DNA from: Candidatus Electrothrix communis
Lineage (GTDB): Bacteria > Desulfobacterota > Desulfobulbia > Desulfobulbales > Desulfobulbaceae
Length of the DNA: 64,000 nt
Assembly (NCBI GenBank): GCA_030644725.1
Contig: CP130629.1
Span: 2,867,501-2,931,500, forward strand
Reading direction: 5' to 3'
In this document: positions 1-8,946 of the stretch, in pieces
How positions within the stretch are numbered: the stretch's first letter is position 1
Layout of the letters: the number at the start of each line of letters is the position of its first letter
Notes under the pieces: model-generated
Seen by the model: only the letters and a program-made list of their open reading frames with translations
Database searches by the model: none
What the model was told of the DNA's origin: nothing
Position numbers and translations under genes: made by a program

Positions 1-1121
<1,121 letters not shown>

Positions 1122-1232
1122 TATATCCTGACCAATCACTCAAAATTAAAACTTAAAAAATCAAGGATTGGACTTCTACAGTGTTGCCGTCGTGACTTTC
1201 GCCCGACGAGCTTGTATCGGCCCACCTTATTA

Positions 1233-1253
1233 CTGTTCAGTTTTCAAAGATCA
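1233..1253 (-). promoter_or_regulatory. rRNA leader boxA-like antitermination site
   Basis: On the minus strand, about 115-130 nt upstream of the 16S 5' end, the leader reads TGATCTTTGAAAACTGAACA. It closely matches the boxA element of bacterial rRNA leaders (TGYTCTTTGAAAAC type), which recruits NusB/S10 for antitermination. It lies between the promoter modules and the mature 16S start, where a boxA should be. Function is inferred from the motif and position. Confidence 0.7.
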
Positions 1254-1438
1254 ATCCGGCACGTCGTCTCCGTCGCGCCCCGCTCTCAAGTACTGCTGCG
1301 GTGACCGCTATTCTAACTCACTTTGTTTCCAAAGTCAAGCTTTAATTTCTCGCGGTCAGTTTTTTCTATTTTCAAACACCTTAACTTCAAGGCTTATTCC
1401 GTAGCTTGCATTGTTACTGCCTGCTGCGGCGAGTCGCC

Positions 1439-1467
1439 ACTTTAACATGCTTCCGTTTAAGTGTCAA
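1439..1467 (-). promoter_or_regulatory. rRNA promoter P1 (16S-proximal)
   Basis: The minus strand shows a perfect -35 TTGACA (1462-1467), a 17-nt spacer and a -10 TAAAGT (1439-1444), followed by a GC-rich discriminator (GGCGACTCGCC), a feature of stringently controlled rRNA promoters. An A-rich tract (AAAAAATCGC) lies upstream of the -35 and could act as an UP-like element. The predicted start is near 1432, giving a leader of about 310 nt before 16S. Confidence 0.7.
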
Positions 1468-1565
1468 GCCGAAAATCAGCTTTGCGATTTTTTCTTTGCT
1501 TTCAATCACCTCAACTTCGAGATGTTTTTCACAGTACACGTTACTGCCGTTTACTGCGGGTCGCC

Positions 1566-1595
1566 ATCTTAACATGTTTTCCGTTAAGATGTCAA
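1566..1595 (-). promoter_or_regulatory. rRNA promoter P2 (middle)
   Basis: Perfect -35 TTGACA (1590-1595) and -10 TAAGAT (1566-1571) with an 18-nt spacer on the minus strand, followed by the discriminator GGCGACCCGC. Both the promoter and its flanks are closely similar to P1 about 127 bp downstream, so the two look like a duplicated promoter module. Confidence 0.7.
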
Positions 1596-1729
1596 GTTGA
1601 AAATCAACTCTGCGATTTTTCACTTCGCTTAACCTGCCTGTCAAAAACGAACTCGACTTACATGTCTCGCTGCTCCGTTGCCGAAGCATTTTCACGCTTC
1701 AAGAATATTTCTCGTTGCGATTTTTTACC

Positions 1730-1758
1730 ACTATAACCTGTTCAATTTATAAAGTAAA
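1730..1758 (-). promoter_or_regulatory. rRNA promoter P3 (distal, candidate)
   Basis: On the minus strand TTTACT (1753-1758), a 17-nt spacer and TATAGT (1730-1735) form a promoter-like pair. It is followed by GGTAAAAAATCGC, whose AAAAAATCGC part also occurs upstream of the -35 of P1 and P2. The -35 is weaker than in the other two, so this is a candidate third start for the rRNA operon. Confidence 0.45.
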
Positions 1759-1937
1759 CAGGAAAGTTTTCTTTACTGCACTTGCTACTGGTTTACTGCT
1801 TTGTTGCTCCGTGATGCACTTCGTCAGTCACAAGCAACGAGCGGCGAATATACTGAATTCTCCTCGATCAGTCAACCTAAAAGAATTGGCCTTGTCGCTT
1901 TTCCTGGAGTGCGTTCTCTGATTATTGCTCTTTTTTC

Positions 1938-2828
1938 CTAAACAATGGAGAGATAGCGCAGGGCGACAAAAAGAATCGAACAGGCAAGAACTGTTTGAAT
2001 CAAACGAGCAGGGACGTATCTTTGCATTTTGGCTCCGCAGTACATACCAACACAACCGCCAACACCGAAAAGTATACCGAGCCCCCAGTCCGGAGCAACA
2101 GCTGTCTCTGGAAAGAACAGGGAGAGGATTTGAAAAGAAACTACGCCTGCGAGTGAGGTAACAAAGGTGCCCATAAGGGCCGCTCCCGCTACTGTATATA
2201 TAGGGAGACCAAAAAGAGAGATAAAAAAAGGAGCCATAAGAGCTCCCCCGCCGATTCCATAAATACCACCGATAAGACCGACAACCAGACTCAGAAGCAT
2301 GATTTTTCGGGTTGGGGCCTGATAGTTCTCCCCTCTAAAGGTGAAACCCAAGGTTTTGTAATTGATCCACGATTGACTGATGCTATCACCCGAGCAGGGA
2401 GCGGGGGACTGCTGTCCTTCCTGCTTTTTCTTCTTATTTTGAGCCGTACTCAGAAGCTTCACACCTATATAGAGGAGGACGATACCGATAAAGCGTTTAA
2501 AGAAAGTAGGGTCAAGCAGGAAACGAGTGCGAATAACCGTGCCTGCCAGCACACCGGGCAGGGTGCCGAGAATGACCGCCCAGGTGAGCGGCCACGCCAT
2601 ACGCCCGTCCCGGATATAACGGTACACCCCGCCTGGAATGGCTGTTATGTTAAAAAGGTGGTTGGTTGCACTGACAGATGGCGTATCAAAACCCAGGTAG
2701 CTGACTTGAAAAGGCAGGAGGAGAAAAGCGCCGGAAACTCCGCTCATTGAGGTGAAAAAGGAGATGCAAAAGGCAATCAGGGGGGGCAGCCAGGGCTGGA
2801 CCTCTATGTCTGCTGTTGGGAAGTACAC
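1938..2828 (-). CDS. TSUP-family (TauE/SafE) sulfite/anion exporter
   Basis: A 296-residue integral membrane protein with the layout of the TSUP/TauE-SafE family: two halves each beginning with a glycine-rich helix (residues about 15-45 with SGVSGAFLLLP, and about 180-205 with GLIGGIYGIGGGALMAP). Members export sulfite, sulfoacetate or other C-S anions across the inner membrane. A link to sulfur metabolism is reasonable for this organism but is not shown. The start is GTG at 2828 without a clear Shine-Dalgarno. An internal ATG at residue 28 is less likely because it would remove part of the first helix. It lies 15 bp downstream of the small gene at 2844-3128 and may be co-transcribed. Confidence 0.85.
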   Translation of the reverse strand: MYFPTADIEVQPWLPPLIAFCISFFTSMSGVSGAFLLLPFQVSYLGFDTPSVSATNHLFNITAIPGGVYRYIRDGRMAWPLTWAVILGTLPGVLAGTVIRTRFLLDPTFFKRFIGIVLLYIGVKLLSTAQNKKKKQEGQQSPAPCSGDSISQSWINYKTLGFTFRGENYQAPTRKIMLLSLVVGLIGGIYGIGGGALMAPFFISLFGLPIYTVAGAALMGTFVTSLAGVVSFQILSLFFPETAVAPDWGLGILFGVGGCVGMYCGAKMQRYVPARLIQTVLACSILFVALRYLSIV

Positions 2829-2843
2829 AGGAGGATGGAGATG

Positions 2844-3128
2844 CTATTCCTCAATCCATTTGCTGAGTGTATCTATAATACTCTGCGCCTGCTTTGCGCT
2901 GGAAATATTGAATTTGGATTTGGGGAGATACTGACCGTTGCGCTTTTGATAGCGCCGGATAGTATATTTTTCAGGGCCGTATTCCTCTTTGGTGCGGTTG
3001 TATTCCTGGTAACGAAAGAGGATAGTGGTCCAGGCCCCTTTTGTGAGCACCTCTTTGTCGAGCTCTTTGACAATTTGGATATCTTCTTCTTCGTAATTAA
3101 TTGTTATTTCGCCTATCTCTGCCGCCAT
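2844..3128 (-). CDS. Small conserved hypothetical protein (94 aa)
   Basis: A 94-residue soluble, charged protein with no signal peptide or membrane segment. It starts at ATG 3128 with GGAG about 8 nt upstream. The middle has alternating charged and aromatic residues (WTTILFRYQEYNR, KYTIRRYQKRNGQYLP), suggesting a small beta-rich fold, followed by a C-terminal helix (SAKQAQSIIDTLSKWIEE). I do not recognise the family. It sits 15 bp upstream of the TSUP gene and in the same orientation. Confidence 0.65.
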   Translation of the reverse strand: MAAEIGEITINYEEEDIQIVKELDKEVLTKGAWTTILFRYQEYNRTKEEYGPEKYTIRRYQKRNGQYLPKSKFNISSAKQAQSIIDTLSKWIEE

Positions 3129-3271
3129 GTGTGGTCTCCAGTATATGTAATGTATGATGAGTTAAACTGCTCTTTACTTGTTTGTAGTGGCTTGGGGTAA
3201 GAGTACAACCTTGCCTTCGTTTTTACAGAGAAAGAGTTGGGAGAATCCCTTGCCCTGTTACTCCCTGTTAC

Positions 3272-5389
3272 TTAAGGGGTACCCATTTTCGGGTTACCGA
3301 GTGTCTTTACGCCTTGTGCTGCACGAGTCGATTCCGCAGATTCCGCAGATTCCGCATATTGTAGAGATATCTTACGAAAGCGTTCATGAACTTTCAAGAA
3401 AACTTCAATGAGCTCTGGATCAAAATGCGTTCCACTATCAGCATCCATGATGGCGACAGCCTCTTCGTGCTCGACCGGAATTTTATACGGTCGTGTTGAG
3501 GTTAATGCATCATAGACATCTGCGACAGCCATAATGCGTCCGGCAAGAGGGATTTCTTCACCGGAAAGACCCTGAGGATACCCGCTCCCATTCCATTTTT
3601 CTTGATGAGTATAAACGATTTCTAAGGCTTTTTCCAAAAAGTAGTTACTGCCGACCCTATGTAATGCCGCCTCGATAATTTTTTTACCGTAAGAAGTATG
3701 CTTTTTGATTTCCTCAAACTCCTTGGCGCTGAGCTTACCCGGCTTGAGCAGAATATTGTCCGGAACCCCTATCTTGCCGACATCATGGAGTGGAGCAACT
3801 TTGCAAATGACTTCGATTTCTTCAGGGGTGAGTATCTTTTTATATTTTTCGGTTTTCCGGAGCTCTACAGCCATAATTTGAATATAGCCCTGGGTTCTTC
3901 TAATATGTCCGCCTGTTTCCTGGTCCCGAGCTTCTGTCAGGGCTGTTATAATTTCCAGGATAGCCTCCTGCATCAAGGCGATTTCTTCCTTTTTTTTTCG
4001 TCGTCTCCGTTCTGAGCTATACAGTTTGATTGGATAGATCAATGAAAAATTAAGGAGGAGGACGAGAAACGGATAAAGCGGTGAAAGAAAAACGCCGCTG
4101 GAGGAAAAGAGAAGCTTGCTGCCATGAAAGAGACCTATCCCGCTGATGATGAATGTCAGCAGGGCTACCCGCACGCCGAATCGAAAAAAAAGAAAGGCGA
4201 CAACGAATCCTGTCATTATGATAATGACCAGTTCCGCACCTGTAGCCCATTGGGGACTGCGGAGAAAGGTTTTACCGAGGATATTATCCACAACATGGGC
4301 ATGAAATTCAACACCGGGAAATACATAATCGCCTGGCATATGATGAATATCGTTCAGCCCGACGGCTGATGTTCCCAGGAAGACAATTTTATTTGTGAAT
4401 TTTTTTTCAGGGACCTTTCCGTTCAGCAGATCGGCCGCCGAGACATATTCAAAAGCTCGGGTAGAAGAACTGGTGGGGGCTCTAAGGTTGACGGCAAGGT
4501 TGCCTTTTTGATCAAGCGGAATAAAACGATCATCCAGGATAAGCCCTGAAGGCCCGTACTGAGAGATTTTGAACAACAATGTTTTAGGATGTAAAGCGGC
4601 GATCAGGGTCGCAAGGGAAAGGTGGGGGTAGAACTTTCCTTGATACTTTACCAAGAGAGGAACCCTGCGTAAAATGCCATCTGAATCGGCTTCCACGTTG
4701 ATAAAACCATTCCTGTTGACTGCGTTCCCGAAGATGGGGAGATTGCAGATAACCCCGTCTGCTTGCAAAAGAAATCCAGGCTCCTCTGTGGCCTTTCCGA
4801 TGTATTGCGTGGTGATATTTAGGGGGTGAACAGTGCAGCTCTGGCCAGATGTTTGTTCGCCAAAGGTGAAGTAGAGGCTGGCAACAAAGTTTCCCCTTCT
4901 GAGAATATCGGCAAGAAGAAAATCATTATCCCGGAGATGCTCGGGAATTTTTTGGGCTTCGGTGATGTTAACATCAAAATGTCTTTCAATATTTTTATAA
5001 ATTTTGGCGAGTGATGTTCTGTCGGGTTCAGGAAACATGATATCCACGCCCACGGCAAGTGGCTCATCTCGTCGAATTTTTTCCAGCAATTCAGCAATAA
5101 GAAATCTGGGCCAAGGCCATTGCCCATACTCTTCCAGAGATTTTTCATCAATATTGACTATCAATGGGGCGTCAGTGCTTGCCGGTGCACTACTCAATAA
5201 GAGATAATAATCGTAAATCTTCAGGTTTATTCCGTTGAGGATGAGCGGAGAGGATACACTCAGAACGGTAATGATTGAAGTCGGCACGAGAGCGATGATG
5301 AACGGTAACAGTGACTCGGCCCATTTTTTGATCTTGGCTGAAACCGGGGAGGACGATAATTGATCGCCGAATTCCGGTGAGATGTTCAT
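3272..5389 (-). CDS. CHASE2 sensor HD-GYP phosphodiesterase
   Basis: A 705-residue membrane receptor. TM helix about 27-50; periplasmic CHASE2 domain about 60-370 (includes VNIDEKSLEEYGQWPWPR and VFLGTSAVGLNDIH); a cluster of TM helices about 385-455; a basic linker (ERRRRKKK); and a C-terminal HD-GYP domain about 475-690 with the HD pair at His535-Asp536 (APLHDVGKIG) and the GYP motif at 603-605. HD-GYP enzymes hydrolyse cyclic-di-GMP, so an extracytoplasmic cue probably lowers c-di-GMP. The C-terminus has a short low-complexity AESAES stretch. It is followed upstream by an OmpA-type lipoprotein and a FecR-domain protein in the same orientation, probably a functional unit. Confidence 0.93.
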   Translation of the reverse strand: MNISPEFGDQLSSSPVSAKIKKWAESLLPFIIALVPTSIITVLSVSSPLILNGINLKIYDYYLLLSSAPASTDAPLIVNIDEKSLEEYGQWPWPRFLIAELLEKIRRDEPLAVGVDIMFPEPDRTSLAKIYKNIERHFDVNITEAQKIPEHLRDNDFLLADILRRGNFVASLYFTFGEQTSGQSCTVHPLNITTQYIGKATEEPGFLLQADGVICNLPIFGNAVNRNGFINVEADSDGILRRVPLLVKYQGKFYPHLSLATLIAALHPKTLLFKISQYGPSGLILDDRFIPLDQKGNLAVNLRAPTSSSTRAFEYVSAADLLNGKVPEKKFTNKIVFLGTSAVGLNDIHHMPGDYVFPGVEFHAHVVDNILGKTFLRSPQWATGAELVIIIMTGFVVAFLFFRFGVRVALLTFIISGIGLFHGSKLLFSSSGVFLSPLYPFLVLLLNFSLIYPIKLYSSERRRRKKKEEIALMQEAILEIITALTEARDQETGGHIRRTQGYIQIMAVELRKTEKYKKILTPEEIEVICKVAPLHDVGKIGVPDNILLKPGKLSAKEFEEIKKHTSYGKKIIEAALHRVGSNYFLEKALEIVYTHQEKWNGSGYPQGLSGEEIPLAGRIMAVADVYDALTSTRPYKIPVEHEEAVAIMDADSGTHFDPELIEVFLKVHERFRKISLQYAESAESAESTRAAQGVKTLGNPKMGTP

Positions 5390-5460
5390 TCTGCTGCCAT
5401 TCTGCTGCTTATATTGATGAGATATTTTAGAAATGCTTTTGGTTTGAAAGCGTAACTTAT

Positions 5461-6096
5461 TTATCGGATAAAAATTTCCACTCTTCTATTTTTCGGTTCT
5501 GCAACATTGTCTCCTGTGGGGATCATAGGATCGTTTTCACCGTGGGAGGAGACCTCAAGCAGTTTTCGGGGCGCACCGATAGAAAGGAGTTGATTTTTCA
5601 CATGGATGGCTCTTCTCAGGGAAAGAGCGAGATTGTATTCGCTGCCCGCCTTAGTATCTGAGTGACCGATGATGGAGATTTCACAGGGAAGTCGTTCTTC
5701 TATTTTTTTCAGTATGAAGGGGAGTTGTTTTTGGGACTCCTTGGTCAGCTTTATTGTTCCAGAAGAGAAAAAGAGAATATATTGGTCCGCTGTACCAGGG
5801 ATAGCCCGTAAGGTGTCGTTGAAATTTCCCTGAATATACGGGGCAGGAAGAACCTTAGTTCGTACAGGTATATGGTTATTTGTCACTTGAACGGACTCGT
5901 TGGCCTTGGACAGGGTGGTTGTTCCTGCTTTATTTGAGATGGTGATTTCTCCCACCTTGCCATCCTGGTCAGGAAGTAGGACGAACAGATCCTTTTCTTC
6001 CGTAGGTGAATGCACCAACTCAATCCTTTGTTCAGCACAGCCGAATAAAAGGGCTGCGATAAAGAAGGCGGGCAGGAGGCGAAAAATTTTATGCAT
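5461..6096 (-). CDS. OmpA-family lipoprotein
   Basis: The start is placed at ATG 6096 because it follows AAGGA by about 9 nt and opens a lipoprotein signal (MHKIFRLLPAFFIAALLFGC). A longer frame to 6174 would add 26 residues with no signal logic. After the acylated Cys comes a linker, then an OmpA C-terminal peptidoglycan-binding domain: LFFSSGTIKLT, IIGHSDTKAGSEYN, LSLRRA and a terminal NRRVEIFIR. It likely anchors to the outer membrane and binds diaminopimelate of peptidoglycan. It lies between the FecR-domain protein and the CHASE2-HD-GYP receptor and may provide part of envelope sensing. Confidence 0.9.
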   Translation of the reverse strand: MHKIFRLLPAFFIAALLFGCAEQRIELVHSPTEEKDLFVLLPDQDGKVGEITISNKAGTTTLSKANESVQVTNNHIPVRTKVLPAPYIQGNFNDTLRAIPGTADQYILFFSSGTIKLTKESQKQLPFILKKIEERLPCEISIIGHSDTKAGSEYNLALSLRRAIHVKNQLLSIGAPRKLLEVSSHGENDPMIPTGDNVAEPKNRRVEIFIR

Positions 6097-6179
6097 CGGT
6101 GCGATCCTTTTGAGTTCCTCTGTAAGGCGTGAAGTATCTGCTCTGCTTTCAGGTGCGAAAAACGAATCCGACAATTGAG

Positions 6180-6632
6180 CTATTTTTTCGGGGCCGTTTT
6201 AACCAGAAAACTTGTCCCTCTGACCCCGACAACTGCGGTTGGGGTTTTGAATTTCACGGATTTGGGTGATAGTTTGCCGATAGCTCCAGAGATATAAGAG
6301 GCGGTTCCCTGAACCAGCTCTGTCAGAAATGAAAAAGAGCCTTGGTCCGGTTGAAAGACATACTGATTGATATTGATCTCGCTCTCTGATCCGAGAGATA
6401 TTCTGGTGTTATCCGTAAAGATAACGCCCAAAGCTCCATTTGCCCCGGTGATGAGTTTATCGCCCATTTTGATCCGGATGCCATCTTTTGCTATGATCTG
6501 CTGGCCGCCCCGGATAATGGTCCCGGATCCGGTTACCTTTCTTAATCCGCCGACAAACTCCTGAGCAAAGGCTGCCGGTGGTGCGAGCAGTAAAACAGCA
6601 AGAAGTGATAGCGTAATTTTTTTTCTCAACAT
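6180..6632 (-). CDS. FecR-domain periplasmic protein
   Basis: A 150-residue secreted protein: signal peptide about 1-23 (ending AAFAQ) and a FecR domain in which GDKLITGANGALGVIFTDNTRISLG is the core, closing with TPTAVVGVRGTSFLV. FecR-domain proteins outside iron regulation are common next to CHASE2 receptors and OmpA lipoproteins. They are thought to be small beta-rich periplasmic modules. Start ATG 6632 has a strong AAGGGGG about 8 nt upstream. It is the first gene of the three-gene unit reading left. Confidence 0.9.
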   Translation of the reverse strand: MLRKKITLSLLAVLLLAPPAAFAQEFVGGLRKVTGSGTIIRGGQQIIAKDGIRIKMGDKLITGANGALGVIFTDNTRISLGSESEININQYVFQPDQGSFSFLTELVQGTASYISGAIGKLSPKSVKFKTPTAVVGVRGTSFLVKTAPKK

Positions 6633-7168
6633 GGTTAGACCCCCTTATGGTGAGAGATGTCGGGTTGCACGATAACGAAGGACACGTTTATTGCGTTTGC
6701 CGTTGTCGTTTATTTTTGCCAGATTACCCCTTGTAAGAGATGGCTGGTTTTGTCCATAGATAAAAGAAACTTCACACGGGTACAAAAAACTGGTTATGCT
6801 GTTGAACTTTTTTTATTTATATAATGTATTTAATCAAAAAAAAGCTAATCTCTCAATATATATATTTCTGGGAAAGTTGAAAGGTAAAAATGAACAGGGC
6901 AAGGGGATAAAAAATTATTCTGGTCAAAAACGCTACCTTGGGCTAATGAGTTATCCTCTTTTTGGGCGAGGTTATTCGGCATGGTGTACGGACGTGAGGA
7001 GGCATTTTTTTTTGGGGGGGGGAGTCATCAAGGTCAAGCTTGGTGGTTAGCGAGAATCAAGACATCGGAACGTTTTGCGTTCCTAAGCAGGAGGTTGGGA
7101 GCGCAAAACGAATGGCTTACTCCCTATTGCAGGCGGATGCTTGCCAAGATAGCGACAGGTTAACACAA
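6633..7168. other. Intergenic region with T9-G9 tract and hairpin
   Basis: No convincing gene on either strand. The part nearest 6633 should carry the promoter of the FecR/OmpA/CHASE2 unit, but I see no strong hexamers. An unusual run of nine T followed directly by nine G lies at 7005-7022. An inverted repeat with 13-nt arms (7071-7083 and 7098-7110, GTTTTGCG / CGCAAAAC core) and a 14-nt loop follows. It could be the 3' hairpin of the small gene at 7169-7417, though no T-tract follows on the minus strand. Confidence 0.5.
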
Positions 7169-7417
7169 CTACTCCTTTTTTCCTTCGTCTATGACTTCTT
7201 GACGTTCCGCATCGGTCATTATGCTTTTCTGCTCCTGTTGTTTCTCTACGAGGAGGGCCGATTTATTTTTCGACCGGAGAGCTCTTTTTTCTTTATTTTG
7301 TATAGCGAGCAACTCCACCTCAATATCCATATCGCATTCCGCTTCTTCCTCTGAGGCTGCGAAGGCTGCATTTGTCATCATCAGACTGATGATCATTGCC
7401 AGTACGAGTAATCGCAT
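7169..7417 (-). CDS. Small secreted hypothetical protein (82 aa)
   Basis: An N-terminal signal peptide (MRLLVLAMIISLMMTNAAFA, cleavage likely after residue 20) is followed by about 60 mostly charged residues rich in Glu, Lys and Gln, predicted helical. No family recognised. Start ATG 7417 has only a weak GGGAT upstream. It lies 33 bp downstream of the amidase gene and may be co-expressed with it. A real gene is supported by the clean signal sequence but not by homology. Confidence 0.55.
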   Translation of the reverse strand: MRLLVLAMIISLMMTNAAFAASEEEAECDMDIEVELLAIQNKEKRALRSKNKSALLVEKQQEQKSIMTDAERQEVIDEGKKE

Positions 7418-7450
7418 AGAAAATCCCTATTTTTTTATTTACAGTTCATA

Positions 7451-8011
7451 TTATGAGCAATTTTTACCGTTGGCAGGCGCTACTGTTGCGAGCGGTGAAA
7501 ATTGCAGGTTTATAACAGGACGGGAACGCAGAGTGTCTTTCCGATACCGAGGCCAGTCCAGGCCCCAAGGGTCGGTTTTTCGGCCCGGTGCAACATCACA
7601 ATGACCATATATATATTGAAGGGGGTGCCGTGAGAGAATATCCTTGGTCAGCAGGGCCAAGGCCTGATACTGGGCCTCTGTGAAGTCAGTATCCTCGCTG
7701 CCTATAAGTTCAATGCCAATACTAAAGGCGTTCACTCCTTCACGACCGTCCTCTGGCATCCTGCTGATACCGGCATGCCAAGCCTTTTTACCCTCCGAGA
7801 TCAATTGCCACACGGTGCCGCTCAGGTCGATTAAATAATGCGCTGAAACGCCGTGCTTGTCCAGACATTTTTTGCAGGACAAAGCGGAAAAGCCGTCTTT
7901 CTCTTCTGGATTATGCATTGAATGGATGATCAGGGTATCAATTTCTATACCTTTTGGGCGATCTTCAAACTGGTCAGTCGGCAGATGTCGAATTTTTATA
8001 TTGGGAGACAT
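7451..8011 (-). CDS. N-acetylmuramoyl-L-alanine amidase (AmpD type)
   Basis: A 186-residue Amidase_2 enzyme without a signal peptide, so cytoplasmic like AmpD. Visible motifs: first zinc histidine in TLIIHSMHN (about residue 30), VSAHYLIDLSGTVWQLI, AWHAG, SIGIELIG, and the C-terminal GHCDVAPGRKTDPW with the second histidine and the third zinc ligand Asp. AmpD cleaves 1,6-anhydro-MurNAc-peptides during cell-wall recycling. Length matches AmpD. A 22-residue tail after the domain is unremarkable. Confidence 0.9.
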   Translation of the reverse strand: MSPNIKIRHLPTDQFEDRPKGIEIDTLIIHSMHNPEEKDGFSALSCKKCLDKHGVSAHYLIDLSGTVWQLISEGKKAWHAGISRMPEDGREGVNAFSIGIELIGSEDTDFTEAQYQALALLTKDILSRHPLQYIYGHCDVAPGRKTDPWGLDWPRYRKDTLRSRPVINLQFSPLATVAPANGKNCS

Positions 8012-8217
8012 TTTTTATTTTATCGGCATTTTTTTCGATAGCCAGGGAGCTCTCTGCTTCAGGGAACGTGGCATTCGCATCGAAGAATTATTTCAAGGTA
8101 CCCTGATTTCAGGCAGAGGTAAAGAAGGGAGCACAAGAGAAGGCTGGCTGAGACCGGATGTGTGTCCTTGTAAAAAGAACGGGAGATTATACTGATATAT
8201 TGGTATAGTGACGCGCT

Positions 8218-8946
8218 ATGGAACAAAAGAATCAGCAGGCCTACACAACCATGATCAGGCAGCCCGCCGAACTGACTGACCGGGAACGGCAGGCCATGTC
8301 CGGGCTGTATCTAGCCCATTATGACGGCAGCAGCAAAGCCCGATTCATCAACGACTTGCAGAACAAGGACGAGGTGCTGCTGATCAGCTTCAACGGCACT
8401 CTGATTGGCTTCACCACCATGCAGTTTTATCAACGGGAGTGGAACGGGCAACAAATCTGCATTGTCTATTCCGGGGATACCGTGGTGGAGCGCCAACATT
8501 GGGGCCAGCAAGCCCTGTCCAGCCGCTGGATCAGCCGCATGGGCGAGCTACATCGGGAAAACCCGGACCTAGCCCTGTATTGGTTCCTGATCGTCAAGGG
8601 CCACCGTACGTTCCGCTACCTCCCCGCCTTTGCCAAGTCCTTCTGGCCCCATTGGTCGATTGATCGTTCGGACCTCAAGCCCTTGGTCGATGCCTTGGCA
8701 ATGGAAAAATTCGGCAGGGACTACAATCCGGCCACCGGTGTGGTCGCCTTTGCCGTCTCCAAGGGACATCTCAAGGAAGAGATCGCCCGGCCTTCGGAGC
8801 GGGAAAACAACAAAGAGGCAGTCCGTTTCTTTCTGCAAAGCAATCCCGGTTATCTCCGGGGGCATGAACTGGTCTGCCTCTGCGAGCTTGCCGTTGAAAA
8901 TATGCAGCCCCTGACCGCACGTATCTTCAGAAGGGCCATACCGTGA
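8218..8946 (+). CDS. GNAT-like conserved protein (first gene of GH3/radical SAM operon)
   Basis: A 242-residue soluble protein. Residues about 25-130 have a GNAT-like order: ARFINDLQNKDEVLLISFNGTLIGFTTMQFY, then IVYSGDTVVERQHWGQQALSSRWISRMGEL. The Q/R-x-x-G-type acetyl-CoA loop is only loosely recognisable, so acetyltransferase activity is not certain. Start ATG 8218 lacks a clear Shine-Dalgarno. A TATAGT hexamer at about 8204-8209 would place a transcript start at or beside the ATG, so a leaderless mRNA is possible. Its last four bases overlap the GH3 gene start (ATGA-type coupling). Confidence 0.75.
   Translation: MEQKNQQAYTTMIRQPAELTDRERQAMSGLYLAHYDGSSKARFINDLQNKDEVLLISFNGTLIGFTTMQFYQREWNGQQICIVYSGDTVVERQHWGQQALSSRWISRMGELHRENPDLALYWFLIVKGHRTFRYLPAFAKSFWPHWSIDRSDLKPLVDALAMEKFGRDYNPATGVVAFAVSKGHLKEEIARPSERENNKEAVRFFLQSNPGYLRGHELVCLCELAVENMQPLTARIFRRAIP

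Larger units (their letters stand above)
1409..1620 (-). repeat. Tandemly duplicated promoter module upstream of 16S
   Basis: Two imperfect copies of a roughly 70-80 bp unit occupy about 1411-1490 and 1551-1620. Each holds, in plus-strand order, GTTACTGCC, GTCGCCA, TTAACATG, a CCGTTTAA or CCGTTAAG core, TGTCAAG, GAAAATCA and TGCGATTTTT. Each unit contains one complete promoter (P1, P2), so duplication of the unit has doubled the rRNA promoters. Confidence 0.7.

Noticed and set aside
3325-3357. Direct repeats considered as a CRISPR-like array
   Set aside because: Three contiguous 9-base units in a coding region, with no spacers and no Cas genes nearby.
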